Positions 42,861-51,240 of a stretch of DNA of 64,000 nt are shown here, in pieces; position 1 is the stretch's first letter; each line of letters starts with the position of its first letter. This DNA comes from Pseudodonghicola flavimaris (GTDB taxonomy: Bacteria; Pseudomonadota; Alphaproteobacteria; Rhodobacterales; Rhodobacteraceae). Both the position numbers and the translations under genes were made by a program. The stretch covers positions 1 to 64,000 of the forward strand of contig NZ_JASNJD010000002.1 of assembly GCF_030164425.1 (NCBI RefSeq), in the 5' to 3' direction. The notes below the pieces were generated by a model. That model had not been told where the DNA came from, did no database searches, and worked only from the letters and a program-made list of their open reading frames with translations.

Positions 42861-43663
42861 GCGCCCGCCTCCGTCCGCCCCATGATCTCCTCTTCCATGT
42901 TCCAGATCATGTTGAGGATCTCCTCCCGCGTGGGGGCGTAATCGGGGTGTTTCTTGACCTCGCGCAGATCGGCGTTCACCCCCATGTCGGCGAAGGGCAG
43001 CCGGTATTCGGTGTGAATCCGCCCCGGTCGCGGCGCCATCACCAGCAGCCGCTCGCCCAGGAGCAGCGCTTCCTCCACCGAATGGGTGATCAGGATGATG
43101 GTCTTGCCGGTCTCCTTCCAGAGCTTGAGCACCAGCGATTGCATCTTCTCCCGGGTCAGCGCATCGAGAGCGCCCAGGGGTTCATCCATCAGGATCACGT
43201 CCGGGTCGTTGGCCAGGCAGCGCGCCAGCGCCACCCGCTGCTGCATTCCGCCCGACAGCTCATAGACCGCCTTGTCCTTGAAATCCTGCAGTCCCACCAC
43301 CTCCAGCAGGTGATCGACGATGCCAGCGGTCTCGGCGCGGGGCATCCGCTTCATCCGCGGGCCGAAGCCGACGTTGTCCCGCACGCTCATCCATTCGAAC
43401 AGCGCGCCCTGCTGGAACACCATGCCGCGCTCGGCGGCGGGGCCGGTGACACGATGGCCATTCATCACGATCTGGCCTTCGGTCGGCGCCAGAAACCCGG
43501 CGACGATGTTCAGCAGCGTGGTCTTGCCGCAGCCGGAGGGGCCCAGAACGCTCATCAGCTCACCCGCCTTGAGAGTGAGCGAGACGTTCTTCAGCGCCTG
43601 CACCGACGTGCCGTTGGGCAGGTCGAACCGCATGGATATGTTTTCGATCGCCAGTCCGGACAT
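42857..43663 (-). CDS. tauB: Taurine ABC transporter ATP-binding protein
   Basis: About 268 residues. Walker A is GPSGCGKTT, the signature is LSGGMQQR, Walker B is VILMDEPLGALD and the switch His is in LITHS. It powers TauC. I start at ATG 43663 (MSGLAIENISMRF), where homology begins and a GGAG-rich site precedes. It lies 118 bp after tauA and overlaps tauC by 4 bp. Confidence 0.88.
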   Translation of the reverse strand: MSGLAIENISMRFDLPNGTSVQALKNVSLTLKAGELMSVLGPSGCGKTTLLNIVAGFLAPTEGQIVMNGHRVTGPAAERGMVFQQGALFEWMSVRDNVGFGPRMKRMPRAETAGIVDHLLEVVGLQDFKDKAVYELSGGMQQRVALARCLANDPDVILMDEPLGALDALTREKMQSLVLKLWKETGKTIILITHSVEEALLLGERLLVMAPRPGRIHTEYRLPFADMGVNADLREVKKHPDYAPTREEILNMIWNMEEEIMGRTEAGA

Positions 43664-43781
43664 GGCTCTCCCTTCGGATCGGAGGACGCGAGGGGTCAAC
43701 AGGGCCAGCGCCGGGGCCCGCCCTGCCGGTCGCGGAACGCCGGCGGCCCCGGGCTACAGCGCGCCCGGGACCGGCCGGTCA

Positions 43782-44780
43782 TCACATTTCGGAGGCCGCC
43801 TTGAGCGGGCCGGTGTTCACCGCGTTTTCATAGCTGTCGAGCGCCGCATCGATGCTGCCGGCGGCGACGAAGACATCGGCCACGCCCTTCATGAACTCCT
43901 GCGCGCCGCCGCCCAGCCATTTGGCGCTGAGCTGATCGGCCACCGAGGGGAAGACGAAGGTCGAGATCGTCTCATCCGTGGCCTCGACATCCATGCCGGC
44001 GTCCTTGGCGATCACCGGCAGCATCTCGGCCTTGTGATCGCCGGAATTCCACATCGCATTGGCCTCCCCCGTCACCTTCAGGAACTTGGCGACCAGATCG
44101 GAATTCTCCGCCACCCAGGCCGCCGGGCCGGAGGTCACGTCGAAGACCAGGATGCCCAGCTCCTCCTTCTCCGAGCCGGTCAGCAACACGTTGCCGTGTT
44201 CCTTCATCCGGCGCAGCGAGCCGCCCCAGCCACAGGCCATGTCGACCGCGCCCTGGGCAATGGCCGCGGCGCCGTCGGGCGGCGCCATGTCGACGATGTC
44301 CATCGTCGCCAGGTCGACACCGAAATGCGCCATCTGCTTGAGAAAACCGTAGTGCGCGGCCGTGCCCAGCGGCACCGCGACCTTCTTGCCCTCAAGCTCC
44401 TTGGCCGAGGTCTTGTCGATCTCCAGATCCGCGCGCACCACGCAGTTGTCATTGTCGGAATAGCTCACCGCCACATCGAGGATCTGCAGATCCTGCCCGG
44501 CGCTGACCGCCACCACGAAGGGCGGCACCCCCTGGCTGACCGACAGCTGCACATCGCCCGAGGCCATGGCGGCCGACATTGCCGTGCCGGTATCGAAGCT
44601 CACCCAATTGACGGTGACGCCCATTTCTTCATCGTAGAGCCCTTTGACCTTGGCGTATTCGAAAGGCATCGGCCATTCCAGGAAATAGCCGACGGTGATC
44701 TCCTCCGCCGCCACGGTTCCGGCACCGGCCATCAGCGCCAGCCCGGCCACCGCGCCCCTGAGCATCTGTTTTGCAGTCAT
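43782..44780 (-). CDS. tauA: Taurine ABC transporter substrate-binding protein
   Basis: A 332-residue periplasmic protein with a Sec-type signal (MLRGAVAGLALMAGAGTVAAEE). The mature part begins ITVGYFLEWPMPFEYAK, a start typical of the Rhodobacteraceae taurine-binding group, and contains SGDVQLSVSQGVPPFVVAVSAGQDL and the CGWGGSL pocket stretch. ATG 44780 follows an AGGAAG site. Divergent from tpa across a 483-bp gap, it is first in tauABC. Substrate is inferred from tpa next to it. Confidence 0.9.
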   Translation of the reverse strand: MTAKQMLRGAVAGLALMAGAGTVAAEEITVGYFLEWPMPFEYAKVKGLYDEEMGVTVNWVSFDTGTAMSAAMASGDVQLSVSQGVPPFVVAVSAGQDLQILDVAVSYSDNDNCVVRADLEIDKTSAKELEGKKVAVPLGTAAHYGFLKQMAHFGVDLATMDIVDMAPPDGAAAIAQGAVDMACGWGGSLRRMKEHGNVLLTGSEKEELGILVFDVTSGPAAWVAENSDLVAKFLKVTGEANAMWNSGDHKAEMLPVIAKDAGMDVEATDETISTFVFPSVADQLSAKWLGGGAQEFMKGVADVFVAAGSIDAALDSYENAVNTGPLKAASEM

Positions 44781-45130
44781 CTTCCTCTGTCTCCCCTGTT
44801 GCGCGGCCTGCCCGAACGGGCCGGCTGCGGTCTGCCAAGGGCCATCCGACGGAACGGCCCAGCGACTCTCCCGCCACTCCGGGCGGTTTTGCTGTGCGGC
44901 GAAGCGTCTGCGACGCTGGCCGGCACCCTGTTGCGGCTCCGCTCGGACCGGGGCGGCAACAGGGGCGATCCCAGCCCAATTTCCGGTCACGATCAAATTA
45001 TTTCTGGGACGATTTTCCGGACTTTGCAGAAAACCAAAACTGCTTTCGGGTTTCTCAAATCTGGATTTCTCTCAGGTTTTCCTGCGCCTATCCTGCAGGC
45101 ATTTCATGAACATCGGCGGCGCCCCGCACA
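44781..45130. other. Shared upstream region of tauABC and tpa
   Basis: These 350 bp contain no convincing gene. The half near tpa is AT-richer (TCAAATTATTTC, about 44993-45004) and should contain the tauABC promoter, but I see no clear copy of the direct repeat found nearer tpa. Confidence 0.4.
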
Positions 45131-45132
45131 AC

Positions 45133-45163
45133 TGGCCCTATCTGAGGACCCCAACTGGCGCTA
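45133..45163 (+). promoter_or_regulatory. TauR-type operator of tpa: direct repeat, 23-bp period
   Basis: TGGCCCTA (45133-45140) and TGGCGCTA (45156-45163) are both preceded by AAC or CAAC and begin exactly 23 bp apart. The same arrangement precedes xsc (61693-61723). MocR-type regulators bind direct repeats about two helical turns apart; as I recall, Rhodobacter capsulatus TauR binds two direct repeats CTGGACYTAA, to which these are close. It ends about 100 bp before ATG 45264, just upstream of where a -35 would fall. Confidence 0.7.
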
Positions 45164-45263
45164 CGGAACGCTTCGATTCTGGCGTTTGTGAGTATCAGCT
45201 GCGCCGCCCCGCCCTGACGGGGCCCGGCGCATTGACGCTCTCCGTTACGCGAAAGGATCTGCC

Positions 45264-46649
45264 ATGGACGGCGCATTCAACGAAAACGACCTCAGCCATA
45301 TCGTCGACGCCGACAAGGCGCACGTCTGGCACCACCTGATGCAGCACAAGGCCTTTGAAACCAGCGATCCGCGGATCATCCTGGAAGGCAAGGGCATGCG
45401 GGTCTGGGACCAGAACGGCAAGGAATACCTCGATGCCGTCTCCGGCGGGGTTTGGACCGTCAACGTCGGCTACGGCCGCGAAAGCATCGCCAAGGCGGTC
45501 TATGACCAGCTGATGAAACTGTGCTATTTCGCGCAATCCGCCGGCTCGGTCCCCGGGGCGCTGTTCTCGGAAAAGCTGATCTCCAAGATGCCGGGGATGA
45601 GCCGGGTCTACTACACCAACTCCGGCTCGGAAGCGAACGAGAAGGCGTTCAAGATGGTGCGCCAGATCGCGCACAAGAAATACGGCGGCAAGAAGCACAA
45701 GATCCTGTTCCGCGACCGCGACTATCACGGCGGCACCCTCGCCACGATGTCGGCCGGCGGCCAGGAGGAGCGCGTGGCACAATACGGCCCGCTCGCCCCG
45801 GGCTTCGTCAAGGTGCCGCATTGCATGGAGTACCGCGCCCAGTGGGATCTGACTGGCGAGGCCTATGGCCAGCGCGCGGCGGATGCCATCGAAGAGGTCA
45901 TCCTGGCCGAGGGTCCCGATACCGTCGGCGCGCTCTGCCTTGAGCCAGTGACCGCCGGCGGCGGCGTCATCACCCCGCCCCCGGGCTATTGGGAACGGGT
46001 GCAGGAAATCTGCAAGAAATACGACGTGCTGCTGCATATCGACGAGGTAGTCTGCGGCATCGGCCGGACCGGCACCTGGTTCGGCTATCAGCAATACGGC
46101 ATCAAGCCCGACTTCGTGACCATGGCCAAGGGCGTCGCCTCCGGCTATGCGGCGATCGCCTGCATGGTGACCACCGAGGAAGTCTTTGACATGTTCAAGG
46201 ACGATGCCACCGATCCGATGAACTACTTCCGCGACATCTCCACCTTCGGCGGCTGCACCGCCGGCCCGGCGGCGGCGCTGGAGAACATGCGCATCATCGA
46301 GGACGAGAACCTGCTGGACAACTGCACCGCCATGGGCGAGCGGATGATGGGCAACCTTGAGGCGCTGATGGAAAAGCACAAGGTCGTCGGCGATGTCCGC
46401 GGCAAGGGGCTGTTCCTGGGCGCCGAACTGGTCGCCGACCGTGGCACCAAGGAAGCGGTCGATGAAAAGCTGGTCGGTCAGGTCGTGGCCGAATGCGGTG
46501 CCCAGGGCGTGCTGATCGGGGCCACCAACCGCTCGATCCCCGGGCTGAACAACGTGCTGTGCTTCTCGCCGGCGCTGATCGCCACCGCCGACGATATCGA
46601 CCTGATCACCGATACCGTCGACCGGGCGCTGACCAAGGTCTTCGGCTGA
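45264..46649 (+). CDS. tpa: Taurine-pyruvate aminotransferase
   Basis: A 461-residue class-III PLP aminotransferase. It starts MDGAFNENDLSHIVDADKAH and has LDAVSGGVWTVNVGYGRESIA, YYTNSGSEANEKAF and RDRDYHGGTLA, blocks specific to Tpa. The PLP Lys is in FVTMAKGVASGYAAIA after LLHIDEVVCGIGRTG. It moves the amino group of taurine to pyruvate, giving sulfoacetaldehyde and alanine. The TauR-type repeat lies in its promoter and a strong terminator follows. The next enzyme, Xsc, is 15 kb away. Confidence 0.95.
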   Translation: MDGAFNENDLSHIVDADKAHVWHHLMQHKAFETSDPRIILEGKGMRVWDQNGKEYLDAVSGGVWTVNVGYGRESIAKAVYDQLMKLCYFAQSAGSVPGALFSEKLISKMPGMSRVYYTNSGSEANEKAFKMVRQIAHKKYGGKKHKILFRDRDYHGGTLATMSAGGQEERVAQYGPLAPGFVKVPHCMEYRAQWDLTGEAYGQRAADAIEEVILAEGPDTVGALCLEPVTAGGGVITPPPGYWERVQEICKKYDVLLHIDEVVCGIGRTGTWFGYQQYGIKPDFVTMAKGVASGYAAIACMVTTEEVFDMFKDDATDPMNYFRDISTFGGCTAGPAAALENMRIIEDENLLDNCTAMGERMMGNLEALMEKHKVVGDVRGKGLFLGAELVADRGTKEAVDEKLVGQVVAECGAQGVLIGATNRSIPGLNNVLCFSPALIATADDIDLITDTVDRALTKVFG

Positions 46650-46706
46650 GCCCGCGCGCGGCGGAATTGCGGTTGCGCCCGCCGCGCCGGCAGGTCGATC
46701 TCCCCG

Positions 46707-46733
46707 AGCCGGGCCCGCAAGGCCCGGCTTTTT
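46707..46733 (+). terminator. Rho-independent terminator of tpa
   Basis: GCCGGGCC (46707-46714) pairs perfectly with GGCCCGGC (46720-46727) over a 5-nt loop and is followed by TTTTTT. It lies 58 bp after the tpa stop. The DNA from here to 47035 holds no gene I can support. Confidence 0.92.
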
Positions 46734-47035
46734 TCATGCCGGGAGTCATCGCGCAGATCGTGCCGGGGGCGGTGCCGATGGTCATCCCGGCGCCGAAGCT
46801 GCCCGCCGCGTGACCCTGCCGTCGGGTCAGATGACCTCTGAACAGGCAAAGACCCCGGCGATGGCGGTTTCCACCCCGCCGCCGCTGGACCCCGGGGCGC
46901 CGCAGGCGCCTTCTGCCCCGGATCGCTGGGCACGCACGCCAGCATGGGCCGCCCCCCTTGGGGGCCGCCGCACATAACAGGCCGGCCGACAGCCCGTCCG
47001 CCCGGCCGGCAACAGGAAGAGAAAGGACACCTCGC

Positions 47036-48454
47036 ATGAGTTCGGAGCTTTGGACATGGACCGCCGCAGATCTGGCCGCCGGCATTCGCGCCGGCCGGAT
47101 CAGCAGCGTCGAGGCCACCGAGAGCGCGCTGGCGCGCATGGAGGCCGCCAACGGCCCGATCAACGCGGTGGTCGACGCCCTGCCGGAACAGGCGATGGAG
47201 GCCGCCCGCGCCGCCGATGCCGCCCTGAAGACCTCCGGTCCCAGCGGGCCGCTGCACGGCGTGCCGGTCACGGTGAAGATCAACGTCGATTACGGCGGCC
47301 GGGCCACCACCAACGGGGTGGTCGCCTACAAAGACCTGATCGCGCCCGAAGACGGCTCTGTGGTCAGAAACCTCAAGGCCTCCGGCGCGGTGATCATCGG
47401 GCGCACAAATACGCCCTGCTACTCGATGCGCGGCTGCACCAACAACGACCTGCACGGCCATACCTATAACCCGCATGACAAGACGCTGACCCCAGGGGGG
47501 TCCTCCGGCGGCGCAGGCTCGGCCACGGCGGCGGGCATCGGCGCCATGGGCCATGGCAACGATATCGGCGGATCGGTGCGCTACCCGGCCTATTGCTGCG
47601 GCATCTACGGGCTGCGCCCCACCGCCGGCATCACCCCCGCCTACAACCCCAGCCAATTGGCCGAACGGCCGATCGTGTCGCAGATGTCGTCGGTGCAGGG
47701 GCCGCTGGCCCGCTCGGTCGAGGATATCCGCATCGCGATGCAGGCGCTGGCCCAGCCCGACCCACGCGATATCTGGCAGGTGCCGCTCAGCACCCTGTTC
47801 GATGCACCGCTGGAACACCGCCCCTGCAAGGTCGCCATGCTGGCCGAGACCGATGAAAGCCAGGTCGATCCGGAGGTCACCGCCGCGATCCGCCAGGCCG
47901 GCGCCATCCTGGCCGAGGCCGGCTATCAGGTCGAAGAAGTGCAGACCCCCTCGTTCCACGAGGCGATGCAGTTCTGGCGGCTGATCCTCGGCAACGAGAT
48001 GCGCGGCGGGCTCTATCAGCTGATGTTGAAGAACGGCGACGAGAAGCTGAAGAAATCCATGGCCCTGATGCTGGAGGGCGTGCCGGTGCTCGAGGGGCGG
48101 GAGGAATTCCTGCAGGCCTTCGCCAAACGCTCCACCCTGCTGCGCCAGTGGCAGATGTTCTTCGCCGACTATCCCATCGTGCTGACGGCGATGACCTGGA
48201 TCAAACCCTATCTGGACGATCTGGATGTGATCGACGGCACCGACTCCGACTGGTACTTCCGCGCCCATGGCCCGATGATGGGCACGCCGACGCTGGGGCT
48301 GCCTGGCCTGTCGGTGCCGGTGGGTACGGTGCCGGGCGTGCCGATGGGGGTGCAGCTGATCTCCGACCGCTACGGCGACCGCCGCCTGCTGGAGGCCGGC
48401 GCGGTGCTGGAACGCGCCATCGGCGCCACCCTGCCGATCGACCCGCGCGGCTGA
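47036..48454 (+). CDS. Amidase (GatA/AtzF-like signature family)
   Basis: A 472-residue amidase. The Ser-cisSer-Lys triad is visible: Lys in GVPVTVKINVD near residue 82, and the Gly/Ser-rich TPGGSSGGAGSATAAG with GNDIGGSVRYPA. The C-terminal TLGLPGLSVPVG is also typical. It hydrolyses an unidentified amide to acid and ammonia in the cytosol. No GatB/C genes are near, so it is a stand-alone enzyme. AGAAAGGA precedes ATG 47036 and a hairpin follows the stop. It may supply nitrogen, like the cyanate operon, but nothing links them. Confidence 0.88.
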   Translation: MSSELWTWTAADLAAGIRAGRISSVEATESALARMEAANGPINAVVDALPEQAMEAARAADAALKTSGPSGPLHGVPVTVKINVDYGGRATTNGVVAYKDLIAPEDGSVVRNLKASGAVIIGRTNTPCYSMRGCTNNDLHGHTYNPHDKTLTPGGSSGGAGSATAAGIGAMGHGNDIGGSVRYPAYCCGIYGLRPTAGITPAYNPSQLAERPIVSQMSSVQGPLARSVEDIRIAMQALAQPDPRDIWQVPLSTLFDAPLEHRPCKVAMLAETDESQVDPEVTAAIRQAGAILAEAGYQVEEVQTPSFHEAMQFWRLILGNEMRGGLYQLMLKNGDEKLKKSMALMLEGVPVLEGREEFLQAFAKRSTLLRQWQMFFADYPIVLTAMTWIKPYLDDLDVIDGTDSDWYFRAHGPMMGTPTLGLPGLSVPVGTVPGVPMGVQLISDRYGDRRLLEAGAVLERAIGATLPIDPRG

Positions 48455-48480
48455 TCCGGCAAGACGGGCTTTCGCCCCAG

Positions 48481-48509
48481 CGCGCGCCCACCTTCCGGGG
48501 CGCGCGTTT
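48481..48509 (+). terminator. Terminator of the amidase gene
   Basis: CGCGCGCCC (48481-48489) pairs with GGGCGCGCG (48498-48506) over an 8-nt loop and is followed by TTT. It lies 27 bp after the amidase stop. Confidence 0.65.
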
Positions 48510-48555
48510 GCTGTGCCGGCGGGGCAATCGCTGCTCTGGCCTGCCGCCCGGTTGC

Positions 48556-49029
48556 TCAGACCAGCACGAAGGATCGGATCAGCACCTGTTCCTGCGGCCG
48601 CACCACCTCGACCGAGCCGACGAACACCCGCGTATTCAGCCAGGCGCAGGGGCCTTCCGGCGCCTCGACAAAGATGCGGGACCGGGAGTATTGCAGCCCG
48701 CCATCGGCATCGTAGGTCAGAAGCGCGAGGTTGCGGATCTCGATCACCGAGCCGTCGCTGGCCTGCATGTGATAGATCGCCTCCAGCTCCTTCACCCCGT
48801 CGGGGCGTTCGCGCTGCAGATCGAACCCGCCGGGCAGCACCACCCCCTCGAAAGGCCGTGGATCATCGCTTTCCGGCGCCAGTGTCCCCTGGAACCGCCC
48901 GCCGGTGATCGGCACCACGTTGCGCCCGCCGAAGGGGCCCGGCCCATGCACCCGGGTCGGGGCGATATCGACATGGGCCTGCCAGCAGGGCAGCAGGCGC
49001 AGCTGATCGGCGGGAAAGTCGGGGGGCAT
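48556..49029 (-). CDS. DUF3237 protein
   Basis: A 157-residue protein of the DUF3237 beta-barrel family: GPFGGRNVVPITGGRFQGTLAPE, VLPGGFDLQRERPDGVKELEAIYHMQASDGSVIEIRN and an aromatic-poor C-terminus. No signal peptide is seen. I start at ATG 49029 (MPPDFPADQL) because the upstream extension from 49059 is not conserved in style. It faces the amidase gene tail to tail. Members have no established function known to me. Confidence 0.85.
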   Translation of the reverse strand: MPPDFPADQLRLLPCWQAHVDIAPTRVHGPGPFGGRNVVPITGGRFQGTLAPESDDPRPFEGVVLPGGFDLQRERPDGVKELEAIYHMQASDGSVIEIRNLALLTYDADGGLQYSRSRIFVEAPEGPCAWLNTRVFVGSVEVVRPQEQVLIRSFVLV

Positions 49030-49139
49030 GGGCGGCTCCGCTCTGGCAGATAAGATCACCGCGCCAGCAAAGCCAGCCTCCCCCCGGGATGCAAGGCCGG
49101 AACGTCAGGAGACGGACCGGCCCCGGAACACCCCGCGCC

Positions 49140-49589
49140 TCAGAACGCGCCCGGCGCGCATTGCAGGCAGACCAGCCCGGCATCACGCCAGAAATCGACC
49201 ACCGCGCTGCGGTCGTCCACCACCAGCCAGGGCCGGAAGCCGTCGGCGCGCATCCGGTCGAGCAGATGCGATTTCACATCCGGATCCGACCAGGCATCGG
49301 CCCCCTCGGGACGCAGATAGATACCGTCATAGCCAAGACCGGCGCGCGCCAGCCAGTCCTCGGTCCGGTGCTGCCAGCCCGCCGGCCGGCCGGAGCAGAG
49401 GACAATCCCCTCGCCCGACGCCCGCAGCCGGGTCAGCAACCGCGCCACCGGTTCGATCACCGCGGTGTCATGCATCGCATCGTGGAAGGCATCCCAATGC
49501 TTGTCCTCGCCATGCACCAGATGCCCGAGCCGATCAGCATCGAATTCCGCCAACGTGCCGTCGATATCGAAAACCACGCAATCCATCAT
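49140..49589 (-). CDS. HAD-family phosphatase (polynucleotide kinase 3'-phosphatase-like)
   Basis: A 149-residue HAD phosphatase. Motif I is VFDIDGTLAEFD with both Asp, motif II is LCSGRPAGW and motif IV is WLVVDDRSAVVDFW. It has no cap domain, as in PNKP-like 3'-phosphatases and small acid phosphatases. It is the last of six minus-strand genes that begin with an ABC importer under a Pho box, and lies 11 bp after a histidine phosphatase. A role in releasing phosphate from an imported compound is inferred. Confidence 0.85.
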   Translation of the reverse strand: MMDCVVFDIDGTLAEFDADRLGHLVHGEDKHWDAFHDAMHDTAVIEPVARLLTRLRASGEGIVLCSGRPAGWQHRTEDWLARAGLGYDGIYLRPEGADAWSDPDVKSHLLDRMRADGFRPWLVVDDRSAVVDFWRDAGLVCLQCAPGAF

Positions 49590-49600
49590 CAGTCCTTTCG

Positions 49601-50173
49601 TCAGTCTTCCGTCCCAGGCCGCGGCCAGAGGCGTTCGGCCCAGAGCCCCGGGCCGGGGGTAAACAGGATCGGCGCCGCGTTGGCCGCCCGGGGTCCGTGT
49701 TCGCTGCCCCCGGTCAGCCGGCGCACCGCGCGGATGGTGCCGGAATGGGCCACCAGCACCGGCAGCCCGCCGCGCGGGTCCTGCAGCGCAAAGCGCAGCG
49801 CCGCCGCGACCCGGGCCAGCATGTCGGCCCAGGCCTCGCCCGCCTCCGGCGTCGCCTCACGGGGGATCATCTCCGCCAACGGCCGGCCCTCCAGCCGGCC
49901 CCAATCGCGTTCGCGCAGCCCATCGACGACACTGCGCGGCAGGCCGGGGAAGGCCAGCGCCGCGGTTTCCCGCGCCCGCGCCTGCGGGCTGACGAACAAC
50001 AGCGGCGTCTCGGGCCAGTCGATCCCCGCCAGCGCCGCGGCCTCGGCCCGGCCCCTGTCGGTCAGCTGCGCCTCCAGCCGGCCGACGATCAGACCGGCGC
50101 GGTTGGCATCGGTCTCGCCATGGCGGATCAGGACGAAGGCCCGGTCCGGCAGCAGGATCCCCGGCACGGTCAC
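49601..50173 (-). CDS. Histidine phosphatase (phosphoglycerate mutase-like)
   Basis: A 190-residue member of the branch-1 histidine phosphatase family. The catalytic His is in VLIRHGETDANRAG; the second His is in VLVAHSGTIRAVRR, and ERDWGRLEGRPLAEM carries the conserved Glu. It is cytosolic and hydrolyses a phosphomonoester. It overlaps the MBL gene upstream by 4 bp, so it belongs to the same transcript as the importer. Confidence 0.9.
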   Translation of the reverse strand: MTVPGILLPDRAFVLIRHGETDANRAGLIVGRLEAQLTDRGRAEAAALAGIDWPETPLLFVSPQARARETAALAFPGLPRSVVDGLRERDWGRLEGRPLAEMIPREATPEAGEAWADMLARVAAALRFALQDPRGGLPVLVAHSGTIRAVRRLTGGSEHGPRAANAAPILFTPGPGLWAERLWPRPGTED

Positions 50174-51240
50174 AGCGTCACCTTCTCGTGGAAAAACACC
50201 TCCGCCCCGGTGCGGTCTACCACCAGGTAGTCCTCCGGCAGGGTGCAGAACAGCGGCGCATAGCGTTTCGCCCCCAGCCGCCGCACCAGCGCCAGCTGAT
50301 CGCCCAGCGGCGGATGGACGTTCCAGCGGGTGAAATGGCCTCCGGGATGGGCGCAGATGGCGCGGGCATGCGCCGTCATATGACCGGTGAAGACCACGTG
50401 GAAATCGCGGCCCAGACGGCCCTCATCCCGCGCGGCCTTCACCAGCGTCCAGGCCATGCCGCCATCCGCGTTGGGGGTGTCGCAGATCAGGAAGCGCGCC
50501 TTCGGATCGAAGGGTCGCTCCAGCAGAGGGCGTATGGCACCGGCACTCTCGGCGATGCCGGCCTCCGGTCCGGCGGCAAGCGCCATGGCGACGACATCGC
50601 GGCAGGTGTCGTCCAGCCGCACGTCGCCCTGCTCCATCAGATGCAAGGCCAGCTCTCCGGCCCGGCCCGAGGGCGGCACCGGCAGCAGCACCGTCCCGTC
50701 GAGCCCGGCCAGCAGCGCATCCAGATCGGTCCTGCGCTGCGCCTGCGTCACATCGTCGAGGTGGTAGGAGGCGTCGATCAGCGCGGTGTCCGCCGCCGGC
50801 GGTTCGTCGAAGCCGAACCAATGGGATTCCTCCGACCAGTCGCCGGAATAGAACAGCCCGCCGCCCAGGTCGAAATGGAACCAGACACCGCCTAGGGCAT
50901 GGCCGTTGCGGCCCGTCGTCAACCGCACACCTTCGATCTCGATCTGACCGCGCCCGGGAATTTCGCGCACCTTCGCCCCTGGCGGCAGCGACCGCGCGGT
51001 GATCGCGGTGGTATAGATCGGCAGGCCGGCGCCGATCGCATGGGCGGCACCACCGATGTGATCGACGTGATCGTGACTGATGAAGACCGCATCCGCCCCC
51101 TCCAGCCAGGCCGGATCGAAGGGAGAGCTCGCCTCCGGCCCATGGCCGCAATCCAGCAGCCAGACGCGGCCCCGATGGGTCAGCCGCAGACAGGCCGGCC
51201 CCTTGTCGCCGACGCCCGAAAGCACCTCGATCTCAGCCAT
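50170..51240 (-). CDS. MBL-fold metallohydrolase
   Basis: A 356-residue protein with the metallo-beta-lactamase fold. The metal motif HxHxDH is in FISHDHVDHIGG, and GGLFYSGDWSEES and VVFTGHMTAHARAI hold later ligands. Phosphodiesterases (such as PhnP-like enzymes) and RNases use this fold; a phosphodiesterase fits the Pho-controlled operon but is inference. I start at ATG 51240 (MAEIEVLSG), which overlaps the ATPase gene by 8 bp; the in-frame start at 51258 is possible. Confidence 0.86.
   Translation of the reverse strand: MAEIEVLSGVGDKGPACLRLTHRGRVWLLDCGHGPEASSPFDPAWLEGADAVFISHDHVDHIGGAAHAIGAGLPIYTTAITARSLPPGAKVREIPGRGQIEIEGVRLTTGRNGHALGGVWFHFDLGGGLFYSGDWSEESHWFGFDEPPAADTALIDASYHLDDVTQAQRRTDLDALLAGLDGTVLLPVPPSGRAGELALHLMEQGDVRLDDTCRDVVAMALAAGPEAGIAESAGAIRPLLERPFDPKARFLICDTPNADGGMAWTLVKAARDEGRLGRDFHVVFTGHMTAHARAICAHPGGHFTRWNVHPPLGDQLALVRRLGAKRYAPLFCTLPEDYLVVDRTGAEVFFHEKVTL

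Noticed and set aside
46737-46813. 25-codon open frame after the tpa terminator
   Set aside because: No ribosome site, no family, and it begins right behind the terminator hairpin.
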